Shown: positions 1 to 7,855 of the stretch, piece by piece
Numbering within the stretch: position 1 is the first letter of the stretch
Layout of the letters: each line of letters starts with the position of its first letter
Source: Sphingobacteriales bacterium
GTDB lineage: Bacteria; Bacteroidota; Bacteroidia; Chitinophagales; Chitinophagaceae
Direction of reading: 5' to 3'
Assembly: GCA_003963365.1 (NCBI GenBank)
Contig: RXJG01000002.1
Coordinates: 734,824-779,224 of the forward strand
DNA: 44,401 nucleotides
Notes under the pieces: model-generated
Told to the model about the DNA's origin: nothing
What the model saw: only the letters and a program-made list of their open reading frames with translations
Database searches by the model: none
Program-made: the position numbers and the translations under genes

Positions 1-149
1 GAAGTACGGACACTGATCACTGCCGGATCAATAGCAGGATATTCCCGTACACCAAGAAAATTATAACCGATAATACCAAATATGATGATTACAATGGAAC
101 AAACCATTGCCAGTACCGGTCTTTTTAAACTGAGTTCAGATAAATTCAT
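1..149 (-). CDS. RND efflux transporter, N-terminal fragment (cut by window edge)
   Basis: Only the first 49 codons are inside the window. The reverse-strand reading starts with ATG at 149 and gives MNLSELSLKRPVLAMVCSIV, then a hydrophobic segment and the residues VREYPAIDP. A short cytoplasmic N-terminus followed by TM1 and a 'YP.IDPP'-like motif is how AcrB/MexB-type proton-driven RND pumps begin. It starts 20 bp downstream of the adaptor gene at 170-1219 on the same strand, so the two should form one transcript encoding the inner-membrane pump and its periplasmic adaptor. The substrate cannot be told. A TolC-like outer-membrane factor may follow beyond the edge. Confidence 0.85.
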   Translation of the reverse strand, partial: MNLSELSLKRPVLAMVCSIVIIIFGIIGYNFLGVREYPAIDPAVISVRT

Positions 150-169
150 CTATTATCGTGTTTCGGCTG

Positions 170-1219
170 TTAATGTATTTTAGAAAGCTTCACCTGCGCA
201 CCCGGTTTTAAAAAAAGCAAACCGGTTGTAATAACAGTATCACCTGCATTCACTCCAGAAATGATTTGCACATTGCTGGAATCCCTGATACCCGTTACTA
301 CATTTACAAATGCAGCTTCCCCGCCTTTATATAAAATAACCTGTTTATTTCTTGCCTGTGGAATGATGGCATCAGAGGGTATCATGATGGCGTTATCGTT
401 TTTACCCAGTATCATTTCCACTTTGGCAAATGTGCCGGGTACAAGATAACGATCCACATTTTTTACTACAGCTCTTATTTTGAGGTTTCTTGTATTTTCT
501 TCAATAGCTGTTTGGGTAGCACTTACCACGGCTTTATAGGTGTTGGGTGAACCATCCACTGTAAATATTAAATCCTTTCCATTGCTTAGCTGTGAACTGT
601 ATTTCTCCGGTATGCTGAATTCAATTTTTTGCTGATTGATTTCACTGATGGTGGAAACCAGTGTTTGTGGCGTTACATAAGCACCAGGACTGATATTGCG
701 CAAACCAAGGCGGCCATCAAAAGGGGCTCTTAATTCTGTTTTGGCAATACTGGTTTTGATGATGTCGATATCTGCCTGGATATTGCTTACCTGTAAACCG
801 GTAAGATCAACTTCCTGCTGGCTGATGCCATTTATTTTTAAAAGTTCATTTTGTCTTTCAAATGTTTTTTGGGCAATCTGGAGTTGAACCTGCAATTTTT
901 TTAATTGGGCCTGCAAATCACCATCAAATATTTTTACCAGCAATGTACCCTTAGTAACAAATTTTCCTTCGGCTACATTCAATGATACTACCCGTCCTGA
1001 AGTTTCTGTTCTCAGTTCTGTATTTTCAAAAGGAATAAGCGTTCCGGATACTTTAATGTTTTCATCAATAGCACTGCTTTTTACAATAATACCTTCAATG
1101 GGTAATACCGGGTTCATATCTGGTTTTGCATTGCCAGATGCGTTTTTTTTGTCGTTACAGGAAAATAATAGAAATAGAAATAATGCAGCTGCCGGAAATA
1201 ACAGTCTTAATCGTCTCAT
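170..1219 (-). CDS. RND efflux periplasmic adaptor (HlyD/AcrA-type membrane fusion lipoprotein)
   Basis: The 349-residue product has a lipoprotein signal with lipobox LFSC (Cys21), so it is probably anchored to the inner membrane. A biotinyl-lipoyl-like half follows, around residues 60-100 (ETSGRVVSLNVAEGKFVTKG). Next comes an alpha-hairpin rich in Gln and Leu, about 100-155, and the second lipoyl half with LRAPFDGRLGLRNISPGAYV. The C-terminal beta-barrel and membrane-proximal domains contain LVPGTFAKVEM. This is the usual order and length of AcrA/MexA-type adaptors, which link the inner-membrane pump to the outer-membrane channel. It lies directly upstream of the pump gene. purK ends 68 bp upstream on the same strand; no clear -7 element was seen in that gap, so read-through from purK is possible. 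Confidence 0.92.
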   Translation of the reverse strand: MRRLRLLFPAAALFLFLLFSCNDKKNASGNAKPDMNPVLPIEGIIVKSSAIDENIKVSGTLIPFENTELRTETSGRVVSLNVAEGKFVTKGTLLVKIFDGDLQAQLKKLQVQLQIAQKTFERQNELLKINGISQQEVDLTGLQVSNIQADIDIIKTSIAKTELRAPFDGRLGLRNISPGAYVTPQTLVSTISEINQQKIEFSIPEKYSSQLSNGKDLIFTVDGSPNTYKAVVSATQTAIEENTRNLKIRAVVKNVDRYLVPGTFAKVEMILGKNDNAIMIPSDAIIPQARNKQVILYKGGEAAFVNVVTGIRDSSNVQIISGVNAGDTVITTGLLFLKPGAQVKLSKIH

Positions 1220-1287
1220 GTTGTTGATTATCAGAAAAAGTAAAATTAAGTTTTTTAGTTTTTACTATTTGACGTAAACATTGCAAA

Positions 1288-2433
1288 TTACTTTTGCGGT
1301 TGGTTGCTTTGATGGCTGGTAACCCGCAGGGTATTCTTAATCCGGTTGGCCTGGTGAATGAGTTCCTGTTTTTCTTTGCTAAGTATGGTAATATGTCCCA
1401 TCTTTCTCCCGGGCTTGGTTTGTTTTTTACCATAAATATGCACAAAAGCATTTTCAATTTGAAGAACTTCATTTAACCCTTCATAATTAACTTCTCCGGT
1501 AAATCCTTCCGCCCCTAATATATTTACAATGGCGGCGGGAACGATATGTTCGGTATTGCCCAGCGGGTAACCAAGCATAACCCTCCATAACATATCAAAC
1601 TGGGAAGAATAATTTGCTTCAATAGTATGATGACCGCTGTTGTGTACACGTGGGGCTGTTTCATTTACATATACATCATCTTTATCATCCACAAACAATT
1701 CAACGGCAAAAATGCCCGGGCTTTTTAAAGCTTTAACTACGGCCAGGGAAATGGCTTCTACTTTCCACAATGTTTTTTCAGGCAGATCGGCCGGACTTAC
1801 CTGGTAGTCCAATAAATTGAGGTCAGGGTCAAACACCATATCAACCGGTGGATACAGGGCTGTTTCTCTTTTTTCATTAACGGCAACTATCTGGGCTATT
1901 TCCTTTTTTATAGTAACCATTTTTTCTAAAATGCTGGGTGCATCAAACCCTTTTTCTATATCAGCAGTAGTTTTAATTACCTGAACCCCCCGTCCATCAT
2001 AACCGCCCACTCCAATTTTATGTACAGCGGGTAAATAACCAATATGGTTTTTTAATTCGTCCAGTGTTTGCGTAACAATAAAATCAGAAGTAGGTATTTC
2101 GTTCTCTTTATAAAATTGCTTTTGTAAAATTTTATTGCGGATGGTTTTGATGACAGCTGGCTTTGGATAAACTTTTATTCCTTCGGCTTCTAATTTTTCC
2201 AGCGCATCGGTATTGACTGATTCAATTTCAATGGTGATAGCATCCAGGCCTTTGCCAAAGGCATAAACAGCATCAAAGTCCTTAATATCTCCTTTCCTGA
2301 AATGATTGCATAAATGAGCTGCCGGGCAATCGGCATCGTTTTCCATAACAAAGGTTTCCACGGGATAATTGGCGGCTGCCTGTAAAAGCATTCTGCCTAA
2401 CTGTCCGCCACCGAGTATACCGATCTTTAGCAT
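1288..2433 (-). CDS. purK: 5-(carboxyamino)imidazole ribonucleotide synthase
   Basis: PurK uses ATP and bicarbonate to carboxylate 5-aminoimidazole ribonucleotide in de novo purine synthesis. The 381-residue product begins MLKIGILGGGQLGRM, the typical PurK nucleotide-fold opening. The central ATP-grasp domain contains PAVHKIGVGGYDGRGV, and a metal/ATP-binding part holds FAVELFVDD and NETAPRVHNSGHHT. An in-frame start 12 codons upstream was rejected because a good -7 element (TATCTTTG) lies between it and the ATG at 2433. purE, its usual partner, is not in the window, so purK here is separate from it. hppD is divergent. Confidence 0.95.
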   Translation of the reverse strand: MLKIGILGGGQLGRMLLQAAANYPVETFVMENDADCPAAHLCNHFRKGDIKDFDAVYAFGKGLDAITIEIESVNTDALEKLEAEGIKVYPKPAVIKTIRNKILQKQFYKENEIPTSDFIVTQTLDELKNHIGYLPAVHKIGVGGYDGRGVQVIKTTADIEKGFDAPSILEKMVTIKKEIAQIVAVNEKRETALYPPVDMVFDPDLNLLDYQVSPADLPEKTLWKVEAISLAVVKALKSPGIFAVELFVDDKDDVYVNETAPRVHNSGHHTIEANYSSQFDMLWRVMLGYPLGNTEHIVPAAIVNILGAEGFTGEVNYEGLNEVLQIENAFVHIYGKKQTKPGRKMGHITILSKEKQELIHQANRIKNTLRVTSHQSNQPQK

Positions 2434-2450
2434 AATATTGAAATTGGTCG

Positions 2451-2458
2451 CAAAGATA
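2451..2458 (-). promoter_or_regulatory. -7 promoter element for purK
   Basis: The reverse strand reads TATCTTTG, a full match to the Bacteroidota -7 consensus TAnnTTTG. It ends 17 bp before the purK ATG, giving a leader of only about ten bases. No good TTTG -33 element was seen. Confidence 0.6.
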
Positions 2459-2494
2459 AGCCCGTGCACTTTTCTGTGATTATCTTTTATAATT

Positions 2495-2502
2495 TAACTT
2501 TG
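2495..2502 (+). promoter_or_regulatory. Candidate -7 promoter element for hppD
   Basis: TAACTTTG matches TAnnTTTG, with TTTC 20 bp upstream as a weak -33. The start codon is about 145 bp further on, so the leader would be long and would contain the inverted repeat at 2593-2638. Confidence 0.4.
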
Positions 2503-2518
2503 TCATAATGCAACCGGA

Positions 2519-2527
2519 TTATCCACA
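2519..2527 (+). other. DnaA-box-like nonamer
   Basis: TTATCCACA is identical to the strong E. coli DnaA box. It is a single copy in the purK/hppD divergent gap, with no cluster of boxes or AT-rich unwinding element around it, so it is not evidence of an origin. Confidence 0.3.
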
Positions 2528-2592
2528 TAAATTATTCAGCGATCATCGGCATTGCTTTTGTTTATTGATGGAAACAATGGCAATGGGATAGG

Positions 2593-2638
2593 GTTTAAGT
2601 TTTTTAATTGAACCAAACCAATCAATTTAAACTTAAAC
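2593..2638. repeat. Inverted repeat with 7-bp periodicity upstream of hppD
   Basis: GTTTAAG and its neighbours (2593-2610) are mirrored by CTTAAAC (2620-2638); the outer ten bases pair exactly. The right arm reads in 7-bp steps (CAAACCA ATCAATT TAAACTT AAACAAG). It ends 9 bp before the hppD start, so in RNA it would form a hairpin close to the initiation site. It is one of the window's heptad elements. Confidence 0.55.
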
Positions 2639-2647
2639 AAGCCATTT

Positions 2648-3784
2648 ATGAATTCAGTGATAACATCTCCTCAAACTTCCGCTAATACCAATACCGATTT
2701 TCTTCCTTTACAGGGAACTGACTATGTAGAATTTTATGTAGGCAATGCCAAACAGGCGGCTCATTATTATATGAGTGCATTTGGTTTCCAGGCACTGGCT
2801 TATGCAGGGCCGGAAACAGGAATTAAAGACAGGGCCAGCTATGCTGTTCATCAAAACAAACTCACATTTGTATTAACTACTCCGTTAAGAATGGGTAATG
2901 AAATGGCTGACCATATTTATAAACATGGTGATGGTGTAAAAGTATTAGCATTAAGAGTAGATGATGCAACCAGTGCATGGAATGAAACTACTAAGCGGGG
3001 AGCTAAATCGTATATGCAACCCCAAATATTAAAAGATAATGATGGCGAAGTAGTGGTGAGTGGGATACATACATATGGTGATACGGTGCATATGTTTATA
3101 GAACGAAAAAACTATAATGGTGCTTTCATGCCCGGTTACCGTAAATGGGAGAATCCATATTTTAAACCATCTTCAACAGGTTTATTGTATGTTGACCATT
3201 GTGTAGGCAATGTTGGCTGGAACCAGATGAACCGCTGGGTTAAATTTTATGAAGAGGTGATGGGGTTCCGGAACATTTTATCCTTTGATGATAAAGATAT
3301 TTCCACTGAGTATTCGGCTTTAATGAGTAAAGTAATGAGCAATGGAAATGGCTATGTTAAATTTCCGATAAACGAGCCGGCCGAAGGAAAAAAGAAATCA
3401 CAAGTGGAAGAATATCTCGATTTTTACAATGGCGAAGGCTGTCAGCATGTGGCTTTAGCTACCAACGACATCGTAACAACCGTAACAGCGTTAAGAAACC
3501 GTGGCGTGGAATTTTTACGGGTACCCAATACGTATTATGACGATTTATTAGAAAGAGTGGGGCATATTGATGAAGATTTAGCACCATTAAAAGAGTTAGG
3601 CATATTAGTTGATCGTGATGAGGAGGGGTATTTGCTGCAATTGTTCAGCAAACCGGTGGAAGACAGGCCAACGTTATTTTTCGAAATCATTCAACGTAAA
3701 GGTGCCCGGAGTTTTGGTAAGGGAAATTTCAAAGCGTTGTTTGAGGCCATCGAAAGAGAGCAGGGGGAAAGAGGAAATTTATAA
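2648..3784 (+). CDS. hppD: 4-hydroxyphenylpyruvate dioxygenase
   Basis: HPPD converts 4-hydroxyphenylpyruvate to homogentisate in tyrosine catabolism, using non-haem Fe(II) and O2. The 378-residue length is normal. Two vicinal-oxygen-chelate domains are visible, the first from about residue 20 (DYVEFYVGNAKQAAHYY). The second carries the iron ligands His184 (VDHCVGNV), His267 (CQHVALATND) and Glu346 (FFEIIQRKG), with the spacing expected for the family. The C-terminus ends in the GFGKGNFKALFE-type motif, here SFGKGNFKALFEAIE. Homogentisate dioxygenase and the later enzymes are not nearby. A structured AT-rich leader precedes the gene. Confidence 0.96.
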   Translation: MNSVITSPQTSANTNTDFLPLQGTDYVEFYVGNAKQAAHYYMSAFGFQALAYAGPETGIKDRASYAVHQNKLTFVLTTPLRMGNEMADHIYKHGDGVKVLALRVDDATSAWNETTKRGAKSYMQPQILKDNDGEVVVSGIHTYGDTVHMFIERKNYNGAFMPGYRKWENPYFKPSSTGLLYVDHCVGNVGWNQMNRWVKFYEEVMGFRNILSFDDKDISTEYSALMSKVMSNGNGYVKFPINEPAEGKKKSQVEEYLDFYNGEGCQHVALATNDIVTTVTALRNRGVEFLRVPNTYYDDLLERVGHIDEDLAPLKELGILVDRDEEGYLLQLFSKPVEDRPTLFFEIIQRKGARSFGKGNFKALFEAIEREQGERGNL

Positions 3785-3831
3785 AATAGAAACTTCATAA
3801 ATTCGTTTTAAAATAAACCAGGCATCCTAAC

Positions 3832-4983
3832 ATGATAAGAAAGATAAGTGTGGCAGTAATGATTTGCTGCTTTCTTACCATACAATCAAAAGCCCAGACA
3901 GGTACAGTAAACCTGCAGTTATTTGGCGCTAAAACAGAGAACCTGCGCAGCAAACTGGAAGATACTATTCAAAAACAGTTTGCTGAAAAGGGTTTGAAGT
4001 GGCCCGCCAGGTATTTATATATACGTTCCTTTAAGTATGATAAGCAACTGGAACTTTGGGTAAAAAACGACTGGAACGAACCATTTAAGTTATTCAAAAA
4101 TTATAAAGTCTGTCTTACCTCCGGCACCATTGGCCCCAAACGTAAAGAAGGAGATAAGCAGGTGCCCGAAGGTTTCTATTACATCAACGAGTTTAATCCC
4201 AACAGCAACTATCATATGGCATTGGGGTTAAATTATCCCAATCCATCTGACAGGGTGTTAGCAGATGCCAGCCGACCCGGTGGAGATATTTATATCCATG
4301 GCAGTTGTGTAAGCATCGGCTGTATTCCATTAATGGATGATATGATTGAAGAAGTGTATGTAGTAGCTGCTGCAACTAAATCATTGGGACAGGATTTTAT
4401 ACCCGTGCATGTGTATCCAATCAACTTCAGGGTAAAGAAAAGTTTTGAGTATTTAAAGAAGTTTACCGCAACACCTTCATATGCTTCAATGGCTTCGCAG
4501 CTAAAAAATGCTTTTTATTATTTTGAAGATAAACACCAGTTGCCATTGGTGATGATTGATACCAAAGGTGATTACCTGGTGGATGCACCCGAAGCAAAAG
4601 ATAATTTTTATCCCGATGCACCGGCCATGGTGAAAAGAGATTTAACAACTGAGTTTGGTATAGTGGATAATGTGGACAGGTTGCCGATGTATAAAACAGG
4701 AACACCTGCCTTTAACCTGTTTTTAAATAAACTCACCAAAGAGATGATTCCATTTTTACCGAACGGAGTGCAGAAAGTTTATTTAAAGCTGGAATTTGTA
4801 GTGGATAAAGAAGGTAACACCATTTATGCCGATGTGATACAGGGCGGAGTGAAAAAAATTAATGAGAAAGTGATTGACCACTTCTTGAAAGAATGCAAAT
4901 GGACTCCTGCCGTGAGAGATGGGCAACCGGTTGTTTCGAAATTAGTGCAGAGTTTAACAGTGGAGAGACCAGAGGAAGATTAG
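3832..4983 (+). CDS. L,D-transpeptidase (YkuD)-family protein with a TonB-C-like tail
   Basis: The 383-residue protein has a Sec signal peptide (cleavage near SKAQ, residue 22). Its YkuD catalytic region covers about 80-200, with IHGSCVSIGC holding His156 and Cys164, the residues expected for L,D-transpeptidases. These enzymes make 3-3 crosslinks in peptidoglycan or attach proteins to it in the periplasm. After a linker, residues about 300-383 (VYLKLEFVVDKEGNTIYADV ... ECKWTPAVRDGQPV) look like the C-terminal domain of TonB energy transducers. A catalytic murein domain plus a TonB-C-like domain without a membrane anchor is unusual; the tail may bind peptidoglycan or a partner. The gap to hppD is 47 bp, so cotranscription is possible. 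Confidence 0.8.
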   Translation: MIRKISVAVMICCFLTIQSKAQTGTVNLQLFGAKTENLRSKLEDTIQKQFAEKGLKWPARYLYIRSFKYDKQLELWVKNDWNEPFKLFKNYKVCLTSGTIGPKRKEGDKQVPEGFYYINEFNPNSNYHMALGLNYPNPSDRVLADASRPGGDIYIHGSCVSIGCIPLMDDMIEEVYVVAAATKSLGQDFIPVHVYPINFRVKKSFEYLKKFTATPSYASMASQLKNAFYYFEDKHQLPLVMIDTKGDYLVDAPEAKDNFYPDAPAMVKRDLTTEFGIVDNVDRLPMYKTGTPAFNLFLNKLTKEMIPFLPNGVQKVYLKLEFVVDKEGNTIYADVIQGGVKKINEKVIDHFLKECKWTPAVRDGQPVVSKLVQSLTVERPEED

Positions 4984-4999
4984 TAATTAATTAAAATTA

Positions 5000-5052
5000 A
5001 AAAGTCAAAATTCAAAAGGAACTGATGTTATTACTTTTGAATTTTGACTTTT
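5000..5052. repeat. Perfect 19-bp inverted repeat (heptad element) between convergent genes
   Basis: The arm at 5000-5018 (AAAAGTCAAAATTCAAAAG) is exactly complementary to 5034-5052, with a 15-base loop. The arms step every 7 bp (AAAAGTC AAAATTC AAAAG). It lies between the converging ends of the L,D-transpeptidase gene and ychF, where it could act as a bidirectional transcription end, though it lacks a GC-rich stem. Confidence 0.7.
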
Positions 5053-5066
5053 GCTTTATAGCCATT

Positions 5067-6167
5067 TTATACATTAAACCTGAAATGCATCACATCACCG
5101 TCTTTAACGATGTATTCTTTTCCTTCAATTCTTAACTTACCCGCTTCACGGCAGGCTGCTTCAGAACCGTACTGAATGAAATCATCATAACTAATCACTT
5201 CAGCTTTAATAAATCCTTTTTCAAAATCGGTATGAATAACACTGGCTGCCTGCGGGGCTTTCCATCCCCGGTGAATGGTCCATGCTCTTACTTCCTGTAC
5301 TCCGGCAGTGAAATAAGTTTGCAGGTTCAGCAATTTATAAGCAGCATGAATCAGTTTGTCTAATGCAGGCTCAGTCATTTTATATTCTTCCATAAAGAGA
5401 CGCTTGTCTTCTTCACTTTCTAACTCAGCTATTTGCTGCTCAATGGAATTGTTCATGATAATTACTTCTGCATTTTCAGCAGCCACCGCAGCTTTTAAGG
5501 CATCCGAAAATTTATTACCGGTGTGCATGGATGGTTCATCCACATTAGCCACATATAAAACCGGTTTTTCGGTGAGTAAAAACAAATCGGCAATAGCTAC
5601 TCTGTCTTCTTTGCTCAAATTCAGTTCACGAATGTTCTTTCCTTTTTCCAAATGCTCATAACATCTTTTCAATACTTCATATTCAGCCTTCACTTTTGCA
5701 TCGGCTGTACGAAGTAATTTTTCCGTACGTTGTAATTTCTTCTCTACACTTTCCAAATCTTTCAGCTGAAGTTCAGTATCAATAATATCCTTATCGCTAA
5801 CCGGGTTGATTGGGCCTTCATCTCTCAAAATATTTTCATCTTCAAAACAACGGATTACATGCACAATCGCATCCACTTCACGAATGTTGGCGAGGAACTT
5901 ATTTCCCAGGCCTTCGCCTTTGCTGGCGCCTCTTACCAAACCAGCTATATCTACAATTTCAATCTGGGTGGGAACGATACGGTTAGGTTTTACTAATTCA
6001 GCCAGTTTGTACAAACGTGGATCCGGCACATCCACCAAACCTATATTGGGGTCAATAGTGCAGAAACGATAATTGCTTGCCTGTGCTTTGGCACTATTGC
6101 TCACTGCATTAAATAAAGTTGATTTGCCTACGTTTGGTAACCCTACAATGCCTGCTTGTAAACCCAT
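5067..6167 (-). CDS. ychF: Redox-regulated ATPase YchF (Obg-like ATPase)
   Basis: YchF/OLA1 is a universally conserved P-loop ATPase that binds ribosomes and is linked to stress responses. The 366-residue length is standard. Visible motifs are G1 GLPNVGKST near the N-terminus, the G2/G3 region DIAGLVRGASKGEGLGN, and NVDE in place of the GTPase NKxD. That change is what gives YchF its preference for ATP. A coiled-coil insertion lies around residues 125-190. A C-terminal TGS domain contains QTYFTAGVQEVRAWTI and FEKGFIKAEVISYDDF. It is monocistronic and divergent from the SpmA/B gene, with a heptad element in the shared gap. Confidence 0.97.
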   Translation of the reverse strand: MGLQAGIVGLPNVGKSTLFNAVSNSAKAQASNYRFCTIDPNIGLVDVPDPRLYKLAELVKPNRIVPTQIEIVDIAGLVRGASKGEGLGNKFLANIREVDAIVHVIRCFEDENILRDEGPINPVSDKDIIDTELQLKDLESVEKKLQRTEKLLRTADAKVKAEYEVLKRCYEHLEKGKNIRELNLSKEDRVAIADLFLLTEKPVLYVANVDEPSMHTGNKFSDALKAAVAAENAEVIIMNNSIEQQIAELESEEDKRLFMEEYKMTEPALDKLIHAAYKLLNLQTYFTAGVQEVRAWTIHRGWKAPQAASVIHTDFEKGFIKAEVISYDDFIQYGSEAACREAGKLRIEGKEYIVKDGDVMHFRFNV

Positions 6168-6174
6168 AGTTGAA

Positions 6175-6275
6175 GTCTGATTTATGATGTCTGATGTATG
6201 GTTCAGCTGCGAGTGTTGAGCGGTGAGCTACGAGAAAATAAACCCGTAACTCGTAGCTAATGACTCATAGCTGAA
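6175..6275. repeat. Heptad-repeat element with inverted arms, ychF/SpmAB gap
   Basis: From 6175 the sequence steps every 7 bp: GTCTGAT TTATGAT GTCTGAT GTATGGT, then TGAGCGG TGAGCTA, and later CGTAACT CGTAGCT AATGACT CATAGCT. Two segments pair exactly: AGCTACGAG (6226-6234) with CTCGTAGCT (6250-6258), and TTCAGCT (6202-6208) with AGCTGAA (6269-6275). The left arm has one extra heptad. Confidence 0.65.
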
Positions 6276-6287
6276 TTTTTTCGGCCG

Positions 6288-6295
6288 CAAAGATA
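6288..6295 (-). promoter_or_regulatory. -7 promoter element, probably for ychF
   Basis: The reverse strand reads TATCTTTG, a full TAnnTTTG match. It is about 120 bp before the ychF ATG, so the transcript would contain the heptad element as its leader. Confidence 0.45.
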
Positions 6296-6340
6296 AGGGT
6301 TTGAAGCGTCATGGTTTTTGAAATGAAACAACTACCTTCA

Positions 6341-6368
6341 ACCACAAACAACAAACCACAAACTTCTT
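6341..6368. repeat. Short heptad run before the SpmA/B start
   Basis: ACCACAA ACAACAA ACCACAA ACTTCTT, four units in 7-bp phase. It would be translated if the ORF began at its first ATG (6311). That is a reason to prefer the ATG at 6371. Confidence 0.45.
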
Positions 6369-6370
6369 TT

Positions 6371-7783
6371 ATGGCCTTAAGCAGGATATGGAGTGCATTT
6401 ATCATTATTGCGATTGTAGTAGCCGGATTTAAATATGCAGTGAGCGGTGAAAGCAAAATGGTATTTAATAAAATGGTGGTAGGCAAATCAGGCGACACTA
6501 GTAACACCAAAGCAATTGACAGTGCCGCTATTCCTACTGCTATTGCTGCTCAATTACGCACCGGCAAAGAAGCGAAGAACGGTGAGGATAAATATATTAA
6601 AGTAGATACAGGAAAGTTTATTGTTTGCAAAGAGCAAAGCGCCAATGGTATTTTAGAAACCTGTAAAGACGCAGTGAACATTTGTATTGGTTTCATAGGA
6701 GTGATGGCATTGTTCATGGGCTTTTTAAGTATTGCTGAAAAAGCAGGTGGCATACAGTTCCTGGCCAGAATTATAACACCTTTTTTCTCCCGTATTTTTC
6801 CCGATGTTCCTAAAGGCCATCCTGCATACGGGCACATGATATTAAATTTTTCAGCTAACCTGCTTAATTTGGATAATGCCGCCACGCCATTTGGAATAAA
6901 AGCCATGGAAAGTTTGCAGGAGTTAAATCCACACAAAGACAGGGCCTCCAATGCACAGCTCATGTTTCTTTGTTTGCATGCTTCCGGATTAACACTAATT
7001 CCTGTGAGTATCATTGCCATCCGGGCTTCCATGAAAGCATCTAATCCAACAGATATCTTTATTCCCTGCATGATTGCTACGTTTACAGCTACCATAGCAG
7101 CGTTGATAATTGTTTCATTCAAACAAAAAATCAATCTCTTTCAACCCGTCATCTTAGGCTGGATTTTGGGTTTATCTGCAGTAATAGCTTCGCTGGTACT
7201 ATACCTGAAAACATTAGCTGCTGATGGTGTTACCAACTTCTCCCGCATTGTAAGCAATGGATTGATATTATCTATCTTTTTATTAATCGTAATAGGTGCG
7301 TTGTATAAAAAGATTAATGTATTTGATGCATTTATTGATGGAGCAAAAGGCGGATTTGAAGTGGCAGTAAAAATCATTCCTTATATCGTTGGTATGCTCG
7401 TTGCCATCAGTATGCTGCGTACCAGCGGCACTTTTGATTATATAATTGATGGAGTTAAAAGCCTGTTTATGGCGATGGGTGCCGATACAAGATTTGTGGA
7501 TGGCTTGCCCACAGCATTGATAAAACCATTGAGCGGAAGCGGGGCAAGAGGAGTGATGATTGATACCATGCGGAATTTTGGTCCCGATTCATTTGCCGGA
7601 AAATTATCAGGTGTATTGCAGGGTTCCAGCGATACTACTTTTTATGTGATAGCAGTTTATTTTGGAGCGGTAAGTGTGAAAGATACACGGTATGCAGCAG
7701 GGGCAATGCTGCTGGCTGATTTGGTGGGTATCATTACTTCAATTTTTTTGGCCTATCTTTTTTTTGGTAATTCCACAGGATAA
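6371..7783 (+). CDS. SpmA-SpmB fusion / nucleoside-recognition (Gate) domain membrane protein
   Basis: A 470-residue polytopic membrane protein. The first half resembles spore maturation protein A, with SANLLNLDNAATPFGIKAME. The second half resembles SpmB, with GAKGGFEVAVKIIPYIVGML and PLSGSGARGVMID ... GSSDTTFYVIAVYFG. Both halves carry the 'Gate' domain of concentrative nucleoside transporters. In Bacillus the two proteins are separate and act in spore-core dehydration; this organism is not expected to sporulate, so the role here is unknown, probably transport. I chose ATG 6371 (MALSRIWSAF), which opens with the first membrane segment. The ATG at 6311 adds 20 residues, many of them encoded by heptad-repeat DNA. 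Confidence 0.85.
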   Translation: MALSRIWSAFIIIAIVVAGFKYAVSGESKMVFNKMVVGKSGDTSNTKAIDSAAIPTAIAAQLRTGKEAKNGEDKYIKVDTGKFIVCKEQSANGILETCKDAVNICIGFIGVMALFMGFLSIAEKAGGIQFLARIITPFFSRIFPDVPKGHPAYGHMILNFSANLLNLDNAATPFGIKAMESLQELNPHKDRASNAQLMFLCLHASGLTLIPVSIIAIRASMKASNPTDIFIPCMIATFTATIAALIIVSFKQKINLFQPVILGWILGLSAVIASLVLYLKTLAADGVTNFSRIVSNGLILSIFLLIVIGALYKKINVFDAFIDGAKGGFEVAVKIIPYIVGMLVAISMLRTSGTFDYIIDGVKSLFMAMGADTRFVDGLPTALIKPLSGSGARGVMIDTMRNFGPDSFAGKLSGVLQGSSDTTFYVIAVYFGAVSVKDTRYAAGAMLLADLVGIITSIFLAYLFFGNSTG

Positions 7784-7803
7784 AAAAGTTTGAAATAACG
7801 AAT

Positions 7804-7837
7804 AAAAAAACGGGATAAACATTTATCCCGTTTTTTT
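7804..7837. terminator. Bidirectional intrinsic terminator
   Basis: A perfect 16-bp palindrome: AAAAAAACGGGATAAA, a 2-base centre, then TTTATCCCGTTTTTTT. It lies between the converging SpmA/B gene and the lipoprotein gene at 7856-8488, and has a T-run on both strands. Confidence 0.92.
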
Positions 7838-7855
7838 CCTGGCAAGCAGCAAGTA

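Noticed and set aside
1155-1472. 105-codon reverse ORF across the adaptor/purK boundary
   Set aside because: It overlaps two well-supported genes in another frame and has no family features.
2519-2527. Replication origin suggested by the DnaA-box match
   Set aside because: It is a single box with no cluster, no AT-rich unwinding region and no dnaA or dnaN nearby.
6550-7134. 194-codon reverse ORF opposite the SpmA/B gene
   Set aside because: It is antisense to a clear membrane-protein gene and has no start context or family resemblance.
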